Source of the DNA: Epidermidibacterium keratini | Lineage (GTDB): Bacteria; Actinomycetota; Actinomycetes; Mycobacteriales; Antricoccaceae | Assembly: GCF_009834025.1 (NCBI RefSeq) | Contig: NZ_CP047156.1 | Coordinates: forward strand, 3,494,067-3,558,066 | DNA: 64,000 nucleotides | Direction of reading: 5' to 3' | Translations under genes and position numbers: made by a program | Shown here: positions 11,760-21,404 of the stretch, one piece after another | Layout: every line of letters starts with the position of its first letter | Numbering within the stretch: position 1 is the first letter of the stretch | Notes under the pieces: model-generated | The model's input: only the letters and a program-made list of their open reading frames with translations | Told to the model about the DNA's origin: nothing | Database searches by the model: none

Positions 11760-13274
11760 GTGCTCGTCCTGACCCACGGATCCCCCGGATCCCCGGCCGT
11801 CCAGCAGCTGTTCGTGGTGCTGCACGACCTCGGGCTCGGGCGGTCGCGGCTCGGCGGCCTCACCGTGCTCGGCGACGGGTTTGAGCGGCTCGGCCCGATC
11901 CGTGGCCTCGCCTTCCTGCCGGCCGGGTTGGCGGTGCTCGCCGCGCACGAGGTGCAGGGCGCGCAGGGCTATCTGTATGCGCCCCAGCGCGGGTCCTGGA
12001 CGGTCGGCGGACAGGTCGCCAACCTGGGCGGCGCCGGCTCGAGTCCGGTCGCCGAGCTCGACTCGGCGGTCAAGGCGCTCGTGGCGCGAGTACGCCGCGG
12101 CGGGGTCGACCCGGGCAACGTGCAGGCACTCGTTGGGATCACCGGAGCGGTCTCCGGCGTCGCCCAACCCGAACCGGAGCGCGGCGCGGGTCTCGTGGTC
12201 ACCGCGCTCTCGCCGGACGAGGTCGTCGAGGCGTTGCAGACCGCAACCCGACCGACGTACGGCGGGCTGTCGCAGACCTGGACGACTGCAGACGTGCGCG
12301 CGGTGCTGGAGATCCTCGGCTACCGCGCCGAGGACATCGACACCGAGCAGCTCAGCGCGGAAGGGTTCCCCTACTCGCCGTACGTGCTGCGGCCCACGTC
12401 GACCGACGACATTCCGTTTTCGCGCGACGAGCCGGCGAGTCTGCCCGGCGGCGGCCGCGGCCTGCGCAGCTACGAGCAGCCGCATCCACCCCGCGATGCC
12501 CGCAGCACCGGACCCGTCCCTGCCGTCACCCCACCGGTGCCGGGCACTCGAGGGGCGCCGGCTCTAGTCGGCGTGGCCGCGCCCGCAGACCCCGCCAACC
12601 CCGGCGATCTGCTTCGTGAACCCGACGCGGCGCCGGAGCAGCGAGGCTCAGCCGTGCGGTGGATCGTGCCGCTGGTGCTGCTTGCCGTCGTGGCCGCCGC
12701 CATCGTGATCGGCGGCCGTGCGCTGTTTGCTGGTGGCACAGAGGACGGCGCAAACGACGGCGCTGGCGCGACTACATCGGCGACCGGGAGCCCGACCCCA
12801 TCGCAGACTGCGCCGCCGAGCGCGACGCAGCAGATCGGCGATCTGAGCTTCACCCAGGGCGCCTACGAGAAGACCACCGACTGCGCGAGCTTCGCGTTCG
12901 GGGAGATCGCTGACCTGCTGGCCGCGACCCCGTGCACCCAGATGGAGCGCGGCCTGTTCCTGACCCAGGTCGAGGGCAAGAACGTCGTCGTCACCCTCGC
13001 GGTCGTGACGATGCCAGACGCCGGTTCGGCCGCGACCCTGAAGTCGCGCGCCGACAGCGACGGCACCGGCAACGTCAACGACCTGTTGCGCGATGGCACC
13101 GTGCCGCCCGGATACCCGCAGGACTCCGGCGTACTCGGCGACGGTGAATATGCCTCGTCGGTCGAAGGCAAGGTCGTGCGGATCGTGCAGGCCGCGTTCG
13201 TGGACGGCTCGAAGACCACCGACGCCGTGGATGCTGCCGCCGACGCCGCACTCGGTCTCGAGCTCGTCGCCTAG
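11760..13274 (+). CDS. Single-TM protein with cytoplasmic domain, Pro-rich linker and external domain
   Basis: 504 aa, GTG start. Residues 1-190 form a soluble domain containing PAGLAVLAAHEVQGAQG and QALVGITGAVSGV, in a layout vaguely like NERD domains, which I cannot confirm. Residues 225-295 are Pro/Ala/Arg-rich. WIVPLVLLAVVAAAIVIGG (about 301-319) is a transmembrane helix, followed by a Ser/Thr/Pro stretch and a domain with two cysteines (TTDCASF, ATPCTQM) that could form a disulfide outside the cell. Function unknown. It converges on the LppZ-like gene with 9 bp between stops. Confidence 0.65.
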   Translation: MLVLTHGSPGSPAVQQLFVVLHDLGLGRSRLGGLTVLGDGFERLGPIRGLAFLPAGLAVLAAHEVQGAQGYLYAPQRGSWTVGGQVANLGGAGSSPVAELDSAVKALVARVRRGGVDPGNVQALVGITGAVSGVAQPEPERGAGLVVTALSPDEVVEALQTATRPTYGGLSQTWTTADVRAVLEILGYRAEDIDTEQLSAEGFPYSPYVLRPTSTDDIPFSRDEPASLPGGGRGLRSYEQPHPPRDARSTGPVPAVTPPVPGTRGAPALVGVAAPADPANPGDLLREPDAAPEQRGSAVRWIVPLVLLAVVAAAIVIGGRALFAGGTEDGANDGAGATTSATGSPTPSQTAPPSATQQIGDLSFTQGAYEKTTDCASFAFGEIADLLAATPCTQMERGLFLTQVEGKNVVVTLAVVTMPDAGSAATLKSRADSDGTGNVNDLLRDGTVPPGYPQDSGVLGDGEYASSVEGKVVRIVQAAFVDGSKTTDAVDAAADAALGLELVA

Positions 13275-13283
13275 GCCGATCGG

Positions 13284-14435
13284 CTAGGAGACGTCGCCGC
13301 CGCCGCCACCGGCCGGCGGCGGCAGGAGCAGGACCTTGTCGTCGTCGGCCGCTGGTTGGCCGAAGCCGTCGCGGTTGTACGTCGCCACCCAGATGCCGCC
13401 GGTCGCGACATCGACGCCGATCGCGCGGAGCCGGCCGTAGGTTCCGGTGATGCTGAGCGCGGGGTCGGCCGTGGGCGCGCCGCTCGCATCGAGCACCGAG
13501 GTCATCAGCGACTGCGAGTCCAGGCCGGTGACGATGATCGCCGTACCCCCGGTCACGCAGCCCGCCGCACCGGCGGTCTGACCGGAGTAGCTGATCAGCG
13601 GCGTCAACCCGCTCAGTCCCTCGCTCTGGCCAATGGGGTAGAGCGCGTTGCCGGCCATCGCGCCGGCTGGCCCGGCACCGGCGTCGATCAGATATCCCGC
13701 GGCGTCTCCCAGGCACAGCCCGGTCGGGTCGGTGAACCCGGTCTGCACGACCGGGTTCGCGCCGGTGACCGGGTCGCCGAACTGGTTGACCATGAGGACC
13801 TTGCCGGCGAGGTTGGACATATCGCCTACGAGCGCGGGATTGCCGGTGTCGCCGGTGCCGATCACGATGGTGCCGTCCGGCGCGACCGCCAGAGCGCCAC
13901 CGTTATGGGTCGGGCCCTTCGGGATCCCGGTGAGAATCGGTACGGCGACCCCGGCGGAGTTCAGCGAGACGACCCGGTTGTCCGTGGCGGTCGTGATGTA
14001 GGCGTAGATCAGCCCGGTCTCGAGGTAGTTCGGTGGCAGTGCGAGCCCAAGCAGCCCACCGTCGCCGGTGCCGTCGACGCCGGGCACGGTGAAGGCAAAC
14101 TCCTGCGGGACGTCCGGCTCGGCGAAGACGCGCGTGACGTTGCCGGTCGCGCGCTCGCCGACGAGCGCCGTACCGTCCGGCAGGCCGACGACCGCCCACG
14201 GCTGGTCCAGCCCGGTCGCGCGCACGTTGGGGTCCTTGGTCGGATCCTGGGGGTCGGTCGTGGTCGGTGGGGGAGTCTGCTCCGGCGTACCCGGAGCCTG
14301 CCCCTGCGGGGTCTGCGCCTCGGGCTTGAGTGTCCAGTCGCCCGATCCGACGTACTGATCAGAGCTGCAGCCGGCCACGATGAGCACACACGCGGTCGCG
14401 AGGGCAGCAAGGGCGCTGCGCGGCGGTCGGCTCAT
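13284..14435 (-). CDS. LppZ-like lipoprotein, glucose/sorbosone dehydrogenase-type beta-propeller
   Basis: 383 aa. A basic N terminus and hydrophobic stretch end in the lipobox IVAGC, so the mature protein is probably lipid-anchored at Cys23 on the outer face of the membrane. A Pro/Gln/Thr linker follows, then a propeller with GLDQPWAVVGLPDGTALVGE, THNGGALAVAPDGTIVIGTG and WVATYNRDGFG, as in PQQ-dependent sugar dehydrogenase-like proteins. It ends in a PPPAGGGGG tail. From memory it matches LppZ (Rv3006) in place and type. The substrate and true PQQ use are unknown. Confidence 0.8.
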   Translation of the reverse strand: MSRPPRSALAALATACVLIVAGCSSDQYVGSGDWTLKPEAQTPQGQAPGTPEQTPPPTTTDPQDPTKDPNVRATGLDQPWAVVGLPDGTALVGERATGNVTRVFAEPDVPQEFAFTVPGVDGTGDGGLLGLALPPNYLETGLIYAYITTATDNRVVSLNSAGVAVPILTGIPKGPTHNGGALAVAPDGTIVIGTGDTGNPALVGDMSNLAGKVLMVNQFGDPVTGANPVVQTGFTDPTGLCLGDAAGYLIDAGAGPAGAMAGNALYPIGQSEGLSGLTPLISYSGQTAGAAGCVTGGTAIIVTGLDSQSLMTSVLDASGAPTADPALSITGTYGRLRAIGVDVATGGIWVATYNRDGFGQPAADDDKVLLLPPPAGGGGGDVS

Positions 14436-14607
14436 CGGGGCGGGGCTCTCCTTCGAGGCGGTCAGCTCTGGTCGGCGCGGGGTACGACGCAGCAGGTAGG
14501 CATCTCGTGCCCTGCTCGCGCATCGAGTGTGCCGTATCCGACGTCAGGTTGGTGTCCATTGTGCGTCAGGGTGACCCGCGCCCGCGATCCGGACCGCAGG
14601 CCAGCGT

Positions 14608-15804
14608 TTAGAGGAACGCCCGACCCTCGCCGCGGTAGGTGGCCCAGTCTCCGGCGAGCCGCTCACCGCGTACCAGTGCGTAGCGATCGAGCCGGTCGCT
14701 GAGCTCGCCGGACTTCGCGTGCCGCAGCCACACCCGGTCGCCGGCGCGCAGCTTGGCTGCGGCGGCTCCGATCAGCGGCGTCTGGACCTCTCCGGCGGCT
14801 TCCATCGCGGCAAACCGCAGCCCGGGCGGCCAGGCGACAGTCGGCAGCCGGTCGAGGCCGGGCGGACCCGAGGCCACCCATCCGCCACCTAGCGCGGTCG
14901 CGACCCGCGGCGCCGGGCGGCGTACGACATCGAGTGCGAAGAAGGCGGCAGGGGTGGGCTGGAAGGTGGTGTAGCGGTCAAACAGCCCCGGGGCGAGGTA
15001 GCCAGAGCCGGCGGCGATCTCGGTGACGGCGTCCTCCGACGAGGTGCTTTCCAGCGATCCGGTGCCTCCACCGTTGACGAACTCCAGCTCGCACACCTCG
15101 CGAAGGGCCGCGACGGCTTCGGCACGGCGTTCGGCGATCTCGCGGCGGGCATAGCGCTGGAAGGCGCGGATCGCCTTGGCTCGCGGACCGCTGCCGGCGT
15201 CGTACTGACCGGCGATGTGGCCCTCGTAGGCCAGCATCCCGACGACCTCGACGTCAGGGTATGCCGACAGTTGTCGGGCAAGCGTGCGCAGCTCGTCCGG
15301 AGTGCGGATGGGTGAACGGCGCGCGCCGATGTGCACCCGACTGCCGAGCCGCACTGATGTGTCGAGCTCGAGGCACAGCCGCAGCGGTCGCTGCTGGGTC
15401 GGCTGCGCTTCGCGGCGGGCGAGCTCGACCTGCTCGATCGAGTCGACGGTGATGACGACCGGGAGCCGGTCGGCGTTCGTGCGTCCGAGGGCGCGCAGGG
15501 CGGGACGGTCGGTGGTCGGGTAGCCGAGCACGATGTCGTCGACGCCGTGCTCGTGCAGCCACAACGCCTCCGGCAGCGTGAAGGCAAGGACCCCGCGGAT
15601 CCCGTCGCGGGTCAGCAGCTGCTCGATCAGTCCACGGCACCGCAGCGACTTCGTCGCCAGCCGGATCGCGGTCGTGCCGGCCCGTCGGCGCATGTCGGCG
15701 ACGTTGAGATCGAGCGCATCGAGGTCGAGTACGCCGAGCGGAGCGGGCCGGTCAGCGGTGAGCTCGGCGTACGTCGCACACCGGTCCGCCCCGAAGTTGG
15801 TCAT
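14608..15804 (-). CDS. PLP-dependent amino-acid deaminase/aldolase (alanine racemase N-terminal fold)
   Basis: 398 aa from the ATG at 15804. A type III PLP fold with LGVLDLDALDLNVADMRRRA and the PLP lysine in IRLATKSLRCRGLIEQLL, as in D-threonine aldolase or D-serine dehydratase-type enzymes. WLRHAKSGELSDRLDRY near the C terminus matches the metal-binding His/Cys region of that group, though the Cys is Ser here. It lies 19 bp after a TetR gene and is probably co-transcribed. The frame stays open upstream to 15873 but lacks a good start there. A palindrome covers the start codon. Confidence 0.75.
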   Translation of the reverse strand: MTNFGADRCATYAELTADRPAPLGVLDLDALDLNVADMRRRAGTTAIRLATKSLRCRGLIEQLLTRDGIRGVLAFTLPEALWLHEHGVDDIVLGYPTTDRPALRALGRTNADRLPVVITVDSIEQVELARREAQPTQQRPLRLCLELDTSVRLGSRVHIGARRSPIRTPDELRTLARQLSAYPDVEVVGMLAYEGHIAGQYDAGSGPRAKAIRAFQRYARREIAERRAEAVAALREVCELEFVNGGGTGSLESTSSEDAVTEIAAGSGYLAPGLFDRYTTFQPTPAAFFALDVVRRPAPRVATALGGGWVASGPPGLDRLPTVAWPPGLRFAAMEAAGEVQTPLIGAAAAKLRAGDRVWLRHAKSGELSDRLDRYALVRGERLAGDWATYRGEGRAFL

Positions 15805-15822
15805 CTGACCAACTGTAACAGT
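15798..15822. promoter_or_regulatory. Adjacent palindromes over the start of the PLP-enzyme gene
   Basis: TTGGTCA-TC-TGACCAA (15798-15813, 7-bp perfect arms) includes the ATG of the deaminase/aldolase, and ACTGT-A-ACAGT (15812-15822) adjoins it. They lie between the TetR stop and the enzyme start. They could be an operator for the TetR protein, or in mRNA a hairpin hiding the start codon. No copy is seen upstream of the tetR gene. Confidence 0.45.
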
Positions 15823-15823
15823 G

Positions 15824-16423
15824 TCAGTCGTGGGGTACGGCGTGGCGCGCGAGGTCGTCGCCGTACGCCTCAAGTGCGGCGCGGGCTCGATCGCTGTTGC
15901 GGTCGACGATGTAGCGCAGCACGAGCCCGTCGAGGAAGTTGAGCATCGTGGTCGCCAGCACCTCGACGGGCTGGTCCCAGGTGAAGCCGCGCCGCTCGGC
16001 CGCGCGGGTGAGGATCTCGATGGCCGCGCGCAGGTATTCGTCGTACTGGAACGTGGCGAGGTCGGCCAGCTCGGGCTCGTAGATCGCGTTCATGGTGATG
16101 TCGTAGAGCACCGCGTGCCGCATCGGGTTTTGCTCGACCTCGGCAAAGAACGCGGCGAGCGGCTCCCGTGCGAAGTTCTCACCGTCGGTCTCGACATCGA
16201 GCGCGGCGAAGGTCGTGGAGATCTGCTCGGGAAGCAAGCCGGTGACGATGATCCGCAGCAGCTCAGCGCGGCTGTCGAAGCAGTAGTGAAACGAGCTCTG
16301 TGGCATGCCGGCTTCGGAGCAGATCGCCCGCGTGGTGGCCGCTCGCACGCCGTCGCGCACCAGCACGCGCCACGCGGCCTGCAGCAGAAGCTCGCGGCGT
16401 TCAGCAATCGCGAGTCGGACCAT
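15824..16423 (-). CDS. TetR/AcrR-family transcriptional regulator
   Basis: 199 aa. The N-terminal helix-turn-helix is clear (LLQAAWRVLVRDGVRAATTR, then AICSEAGMPQSSFHYCFDSR), followed by an all-helical ligand-binding domain of normal length. The downstream PLP enzyme gene on the same strand is a likely target. The inducer is unknown. Upstream, 88 bp separate it from the PH-domain gene. Confidence 0.9.
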   Translation of the reverse strand: MVRLAIAERRELLLQAAWRVLVRDGVRAATTRAICSEAGMPQSSFHYCFDSRAELLRIIVTGLLPEQISTTFAALDVETDGENFAREPLAAFFAEVEQNPMRHAVLYDITMNAIYEPELADLATFQYDEYLRAAIEILTRAAERRGFTWDQPVEVLATTMLNFLDGLVLRYIVDRNSDRARAALEAYGDDLARHAVPHD

Positions 16424-16511
16424 GGCGACCTCCCCGTGGGTCGATAGGGCGGTGCATGACGAGCCGAGTCGGGCCAGTGTAATCGATGTTTAGTCGCGGC
16501 AAGAGCGAGAT

Positions 16512-16901
16512 TTATGCGGGGGACTGCTCGGAGTCGGCAAACAGGATTTCGCGCAGCCGGGAGAGGTCTCGGGGCCGAGCCGTGGGCAGCGCGATCGTGC
16601 TGCCGTCGGTGCGCAGCAGCGCGACGTGGCGATCGCCTTCGACGGCGAGTCCGGCGATCTCGGTGCGGGGCACGCGCCGGGTGTAGAACGGTCCGCGGAT
16701 CACGACCTCGTCGGCGGTGATATCGGCGCCGACCCGCCGCAGCAGGTAGAAGGCCAGCGCGATGGGGATAAACACCAGAAGGCCCCACCAGCCCACGCCG
16801 TACGCGAAGGGGATCGCGCACACGACGAGGATGACGAGCATGACCATCGCGGTCTGCGCGTAACGCAGCCGTGTCGTACGCGCTGGGGGTTGCGAACTCA
16901 C
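16512..16901 (-). CDS. PH-domain membrane protein, CFP6-like
   Basis: 129 aa. Two adjacent hydrophobic segments (AMVMLVILVVCAIPFAYGV and WWGLLVFIPIALAFYLL) precede a small bacterial PH domain (VVIRGPFYTRRVPRTEIAGL, then a beta-rich end). From memory the mycobacterial protein beside ilvB is CFP6 (Rv3004), also a PH-domain protein. Function unknown. Divergent from ilvD, with 93 bp between starts. Confidence 0.75.
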   Translation of the reverse strand: MSSQPPARTTRLRYAQTAMVMLVILVVCAIPFAYGVGWWGLLVFIPIALAFYLLRRVGADITADEVVIRGPFYTRRVPRTEIAGLAVEGDRHVALLRTDGSTIALPTARPRDLSRLREILFADSEQSPA

Positions 16902-16994
16902 CCCGACATGGTCCCAGAGCCATCAGGGGGCATAGGCTCGGGGCCATCCCCACAAGTGCGTCCAGTGATGTGTGTCCAGTGAATGAGGTACGTC

Positions 16995-18722
16995 GTGAGC
17001 ACCGAGACCGACCCGTCCGTCGACTCCGCTAACTCCATCGACATCAAGCCGCGTAGTCGCGATGTCACCGACGGTCTGGAGAAGGCCGCCGCCCGCGGCA
17101 TGCTCCGCGCGGTCGGCATGTCCGACGAGGACTTCGCCAAGCCGCAGATCGGTGTCGCGAGCTCGTGGAACGAGATCACGCCGTGCAACCTCTCGCTGGA
17201 CCGCCTGGCGAAGGCCGTCAAGGACGGCGTCTTCGCCGCCGGCGGCTACCCGCTGGAGTTCGGCACCATCTCGGTCTCCGACGGCATCTCGATGGGCCAC
17301 GAGGGCATGCACTTCTCGCTGGTCTCGCGCGAGGTCATCGCCGACAGCGTGGAGACGGTGATGCAGGCCGAGCGTCTCGACGGCTCGGTGCTGCTCGCCG
17401 GCTGCGACAAGTCGCTGCCGGGCATGCTCATGGCCGCTGCTCGGCTCAACCTGTCCTCGGTGTTCCTCTACGCCGGCTCGATCCTGCCGGGCATCGCCAA
17501 GCTGTCCGATGGCAGCGAGCGCGAGGTCACGATCATCGACGCCTTCGAGGCGGTCGGCGCCTGCGCACGCGGGCTGATGCCGCGTGAGGACGTCGATGCG
17601 ATCGAGCGGGCGATCTGCCCCGGCGAGGGCGCGTGCGGTGGCATGTACACCGCCAACTCGATGGCCTCGGCCGCCGAGGCGCTGGGCATGAGCCTGCCCG
17701 GCTCGGCTGCGCCCCCGGCCACCGATCGGCGCCGCGACGGGTTTGCCCGCCGCTCCGGTGAGGCGGTCGTGGAGATGCTGCGCCGCGGCATCCGGGCCCG
17801 CGACATCCTCACTCGCGAGGCCTTCGAAAACGCGATCGCTGTCACGATGGCCTTCGGCGGCTCGACGAACGCCGTACTGCACCTGCTGGCCATCGCACAC
17901 GAGGCCGAGGTCGAGCTCGACATCGACGACTTCGCCCGGATCGGTGCCAAGGTGCCGCACCTGGCCGACGTGAAGCCGTTTGGGCAGTACGTGATGAAGG
18001 ACGTCGACCGCGTGGGCGGCGTACCCGTCGTCATGCGGCTGCTGCTGGATGCCGGACTGCTGCACGGTGACGCGCTCACCGTCACCGGCAAGACGATGGC
18101 GCAGAACCTGGAAAACATCGCCCCGCCGGACCCCGACGGCAAGGTCGTGCGGGCGATCAACGCACCGATCCACAAGACCGGTGGCCTGACAATCCTGCGC
18201 GGTTCGCTGGCGCCCGGGGGAGCGGTGGCCAAGACGGCCGGCTTCGACACCGACACGTTCGTCGGCCCGGCGCGCGTCTTCGACGGCGAGCGCGAGGCGA
18301 TGGATGCCGTCGAGCAGGGCACCTTGAAGAAGGGCGACGTGCTCGTCATCCGCAACGAGGGTCCGAAGGGCGGCCCCGGCATGCGCGAGATGCTGGCCGT
18401 CACCGGCGCGATCAAGGGCGCCGGGATCGGCCGCGACGTCCTGCTGCTGACCGACGGGCGTTTCTCCGGCGGTACGACGGGCCTGTGCATCGGCCACGTC
18501 GCTCCGGAGTCCGTCGAAGGTGGCCCGATCGGGCTCGTCGAAGAGGGCGACATGATCAAGCTCGACATCGCCGCGGGAACGTTGGATCTGGACGTGGACG
18601 AGGCGACGCTGGCCGAGCGCCGTGCCCGCTTCAGCGCACCGCAGACGAAGTACCCGCGTGGGGTGCTGGCGAAGTACGCCAAGCTCGTCGGCAGCGCGAC
18701 CAACGGCGCGGTATGCGACTAG
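16995..18722 (+). CDS. ilvD: Dihydroxy-acid dehydratase IlvD
   Basis: 575 aa from the GTG at 16995, preceded by GAGGT at good spacing; an ATG 12 nt upstream is in frame. It dehydrates dihydroxyisovalerate and dihydroxymethylvalerate, the third step of Val/Ile synthesis. Fe-S ligand cysteines lie in [12 protein letters not shown] and [14 protein letters not shown], with another in [10 protein letters not shown], and [16 protein letters not shown] is near the C terminus. Full length. The ilvBNC operon starts about 0.9 kb downstream. Confidence 0.98.
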   Translation: MSTETDPSVDSANSIDIKPRSRDVTDGLEKAAARGMLRAVGMSDEDFAKPQIGVASSWNEITPCNLSLDRLAKAVKDGVFAAGGYPLEFGTISVSDGISMGHEGMHFSLVSREVIADSVETVMQAERLDGSVLLAGCDKSLPGMLMAAARLNLSSVFLYAGSILPGIAKLSDGSEREVTIIDAFEAVGACARGLMPREDVDAIERAICPGEGACGGMYTANSMASAAEALGMSLPGSAAPPATDRRRDGFARRSGEAVVEMLRRGIRARDILTREAFENAIAVTMAFGGSTNAVLHLLAIAHEAEVELDIDDFARIGAKVPHLADVKPFGQYVMKDVDRVGGVPVVMRLLLDAGLLHGDALTVTGKTMAQNLENIAPPDPDGKVVRAINAPIHKTGGLTILRGSLAPGGAVAKTAGFDTDTFVGPARVFDGEREAMDAVEQGTLKKGDVLVIRNEGPKGGPGMREMLAVTGAIKGAGIGRDVLLLTDGRFSGGTTGLCIGHVAPESVEGGPIGLVEEGDMIKLDIAAGTLDLDVDEATLAERRARFSAPQTKYPRGVLAKYAKLVGSATNGAVCD

Positions 18723-18741
18723 GCCTTAGCCAGGGGGTGCG

Positions 18742-19260
18742 ATGAGCGAGAACTGGGAGCGCACCAGGCAGCTGCACCACCTGATCGAGGAGGGCAGCGA
18801 CCTGCCCACGGCGCTGACTGCCCGCCCCGACGGCTCGGGTCTGCCACCGGGCCCGCACGGCGATGTCACCTCGGTCTCCTCCGAGCAGCAGCAGGTCGTC
18901 CTCGGTCGCGGCAGCGGCTGTGACGTCGTACTCGACGACGACCGGGTCTCGCGCCGGCACGCCATCGTCTACATCGAGGGCTCGTCGGCGTGGATCGAGG
19001 ATCTGGGTTCCACCAACGGCACGTATGTCGATGGGCGGCTCGTCGAGGGCGCCGTACCGCTGCGCGAAGGGGCCGCGATCCGCTTCGGGCGACGCGGCCC
19101 GGTGTTTCGCTACGGCCGCCAGCTGCCCGGCGTGCGTGCGTCCGGGCAGGCTCCGCCGCCTCCGGGCGTGCCCTCCCGTCCTACGGTCACCTACTACGGC
19201 GACGACTCGGCCTATGGCGACGACTCGGCGCCGAAGGCCCCGCCCCCCTTCGGCCGCTGA
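18742..19260 (+). CDS. FHA-domain protein
   Basis: 172 aa. A forkhead-associated domain (about residues 45-128) shows VLGRGSGCDVVLDDDRVSRR, then HAIVYIEG and LGSTNGTYVDG, the usual phosphothreonine-binding residues. The ends are disordered: N-terminal helical leader and a Pro/Gly/Asp-rich tail with a repeated YGDDSA. FHA proteins read Ser/Thr-kinase signals in actinobacteria, but no kinase gene is nearby. It starts 19 bp after ilvD and ends before the ilv leader. Confidence 0.85.
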   Translation: MSENWERTRQLHHLIEEGSDLPTALTARPDGSGLPPGPHGDVTSVSSEQQQVVLGRGSGCDVVLDDDRVSRRHAIVYIEGSSAWIEDLGSTNGTYVDGRLVEGAVPLREGAAIRFGRRGPVFRYGRQLPGVRASGQAPPPPGVPSRPTVTYYGDDSAYGDDSAPKAPPPFGR

Positions 19261-19356
19261 GCAGGCGCTTATAGGAGCGCTTCCAGAATCTGGACTTTCC
19301 GTCCCAACATGTGGGCAGGGTTTGCGGATCGCGCGAAACGGGCGCAGGCTTAGCCC

Positions 19357-19389
19357 ATGTCGAACCGGCAGCTCCTCGTAATTCCCTAG
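19357..19389 (+). CDS. ilv leader peptide MSNRQLLVIP
   Basis: A 10-codon ORF whose last codons are CTC CTC GTA ATT CCC, i.e. Leu-Leu-Val-Ile-Pro, just before its TAG. These are the end products of the downstream operon, the pattern of an attenuation leader peptide. The TAG overlaps the left arm of a 10-bp hairpin and a U-tract terminator follows 25 nt later. GCAGG lies 8 nt before the ATG as a weak ribosome site. Slow reading of the control codons under amino-acid shortage would favour read-through into ilvB. Confidence 0.7.
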   Translation: MSNRQLLVIP

Positions 19390-19446
19390 CGCGTCAGGCA
19401 ACTGACGCGCTCACCCCCGATGTGCCATTGGCACAGGGGGTTTTTT
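19388..19446 (+). promoter_or_regulatory. Attenuator of the ilvB operon (leader hairpin plus terminator)
   Basis: AGCGCGTCAG and CTGACGCGCT (19388-19411) form a perfect 10-bp stem with a GCAA tetraloop. Next, CCCCC-GAT-GTGCC pairs with GGCAC-A-GGGGG (19414-19440), followed by TTTTTT (19441-19446), a rho-independent terminator 128 nt before the ilvB start. With the overlapping leader peptide this forms a transcription attenuator. I could not identify a strong antiterminator pairing by eye. The promoter is not clear; the region 19261-19356 otherwise shows nothing recognisable. Confidence 0.7.
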
Positions 19447-19574
19447 CATGCCAGTACGACAAACCAGCACCAGATCCACCGCACCGCAAGCGCCACCGAC
19501 CTGACCCGCGACAACTTCATCCATCCCACAAGGAACCGCACGTTCTGACTTCGTGATCCGAGGAAGGAAAGACC

Positions 19575-21392
19575 ATGGCAAGCCCCACGACGGCATCGCC
19601 CTCGCCGGCCCGCAAGCCGGCACCCGCGCCCGAGGCCACCACCATCGAGCCGGAAAAAGTCACTGGAGCGCAGTCGCTCGTCAAGTCGATCGAGGCCGCC
19701 GGGGCCGACGTACTGTTCGGCATCCCCGGCGGCGCGGTGCTTCCGGTCTACGACCCACTGTTTGACTCCGACCTGCGCCACATCCTCGTGCGGCACGAGC
19801 AGGGCGCCGGTCACGCCGCCGAGGGCTATGCGCAGGCGACCGGCAAGGTGGGGGTCTGCATCGCGACCTCGGGGCCGGGTGCGACCAACCTCGTCACCCC
19901 GATTGCCAACGCCTACATGGACTCGATCCCGATCGTGGCGATCACCGGGCAGGTCTCGGCAGCGCTGCTGGGCACCGACGGCTTCCAGGAAGCCGACATC
20001 TGCGGGATCACCACTCCGGTCACCAAGCACAACATGCTCGTCACCGACGCCGCCGACATCCCGAAGGCGATCGCCGAGGCCTTCCACATCGCCTCGACGG
20101 GACGCCCCGGACCGGTCCTGGTCGACATCCCGAAGAGCGTGCTGCAGGCCGACACCGAGTTTTCCTGGCCGCCACAGCTCGACCTGCCCGGCTACCGGCC
20201 GGTCACCCGACCGCACCTGAAGCAGGTGCGCGAGGCGGCCAAGCTGATCGACGCGTCCTCCCGCCCGGTGCTGTACGTCGGCGGCGGGGTCATCAAGGCC
20301 GGCGCGTCTGCTGAGCTGCTCGAGCTCGCCGAGCTGACCGGCATCCCGGTCGTCACCACGCTCATGGCGCGCGGTGCCTTCCCCGACAGTCATCCCCAGC
20401 ATCTGGGCATGCCCGGAATGCACGGCTCGGTCCCGGCGGTCACCGCCCTGCAGAAGGCCGACCTGCTGATCACCCTCGGTGCTCGCTTCGATGACCGCGT
20501 CACCGGCGATCTGGAGACGTTCGCTCCGGGAGCCAAGGTCATCCACGCCGACATCGACCCGGCTGAGATCGGCAAGAACCGGATCGCCGACATCCCGATC
20601 GTCGGTGACTGCAAGGAGACCATCACCGAGCTGATCTCGGTGCTGAAGGCGCAACGAGCCGAGCACCCCGCAGGAAACATCTCCGACTGGTGGTCGATGG
20701 TGGCTCGCTGGAAGGACCGCTTCCCGCTCGGCTACGACTGGCCGGCCGATGGGACGCTGTCGCCGCAGTACGTCATCGAGCGCCTGAACGCGCTCGGCGG
20801 TGACGACGCGATCTACGTCGCGGGCGTGGGGCAGCACCAGATGTGGGCCGCACAGTTCATCAAGTACGAGCGTCCGCGCACGTGGATCAACTCCGGCGGG
20901 CTCGGCACCATGGGGTACGCCGTCCCTGCCGCGATGGGCGCTCAGGTCGGAGAGCCGAACCGCACCGTGTGGGCGGTCGACGGCGACGGCTGCTTCCAGA
21001 TGACCAACCAGGAGCTGGCCACCTGCGCGATCGAAGGCATCCCGATCAAGGTCGCGATCATCAACAACGGCAACCTCGGCATGGTGCGCCAGTGGCAGAC
21101 CCTCTTCTACGAGGAGCGCTACTCCAACACCAACCTGGGCACCCTCAAGCTGCGCATCCCCGACTTCGTCGGCCTCGCCGAGTCGCTGGGTTGCGTGGGG
21201 CTGCGGGCGGAGTCCAAGGAGGACGTCGACCGCGTGATCGCCGAGGCGATGGCGATCAACGACCGTCCGGTGGTCATCGACTTCAGCGTGGGCGAGGACG
21301 CCCAGGTGTGGCCGATGGTCGCTGCCGGCGCGAGCAATGACGAGATCCTGGCAGCGCGCGACCTGCGCCCGGACTTCGACGAAGACGAGTAG
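19575..21392 (+). CDS. ilvB: Acetolactate synthase large subunit IlvB
   Basis: 605 aa, ATG with GAGGAAGGAAAG upstream. The ThDP-, FAD- and Mg-dependent enzyme makes acetolactate or acetohydroxybutyrate, the first shared step of Val/Leu/Ile synthesis. The catalytic Glu is in [18 protein letters not shown], the ThDP motif is [19 protein letters not shown]...[11 protein letters not shown], and three domains of normal size are present after a Pro/Ala-rich N-terminal extension of about 30 residues. First gene of the attenuated operon. Confidence 0.98.
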   Translation: MASPTTASPSPARKPAPAPEATTIEPEKVTGAQSLVKSIEAAGADVLFGIPGGAVLPVYDPLFDSDLRHILVRHEQGAGHAAEGYAQATGKVGVCIATSGPGATNLVTPIANAYMDSIPIVAITGQVSAALLGTDGFQEADICGITTPVTKHNMLVTDAADIPKAIAEAFHIASTGRPGPVLVDIPKSVLQADTEFSWPPQLDLPGYRPVTRPHLKQVREAAKLIDASSRPVLYVGGGVIKAGASAELLELAELTGIPVVTTLMARGAFPDSHPQHLGMPGMHGSVPAVTALQKADLLITLGARFDDRVTGDLETFAPGAKVIHADIDPAEIGKNRIADIPIVGDCKETITELISVLKAQRAEHPAGNISDWWSMVARWKDRFPLGYDWPADGTLSPQYVIERLNALGGDDAIYVAGVGQHQMWAAQFIKYERPRTWINSGGLGTMGYAVPAAMGAQVGEPNRTVWAVDGDGCFQMTNQELATCAIEGIPIKVAIINNGNLGMVRQWQTLFYEERYSNTNLGTLKLRIPDFVGLAESLGCVGLRAESKEDVDRVIAEAMAINDRPVVIDFSVGEDAQVWPMVAAGASNDEILAARDLRPDFDEDE

Positions 21393-21404
21393 GAGGCTCC
21401 CGAG

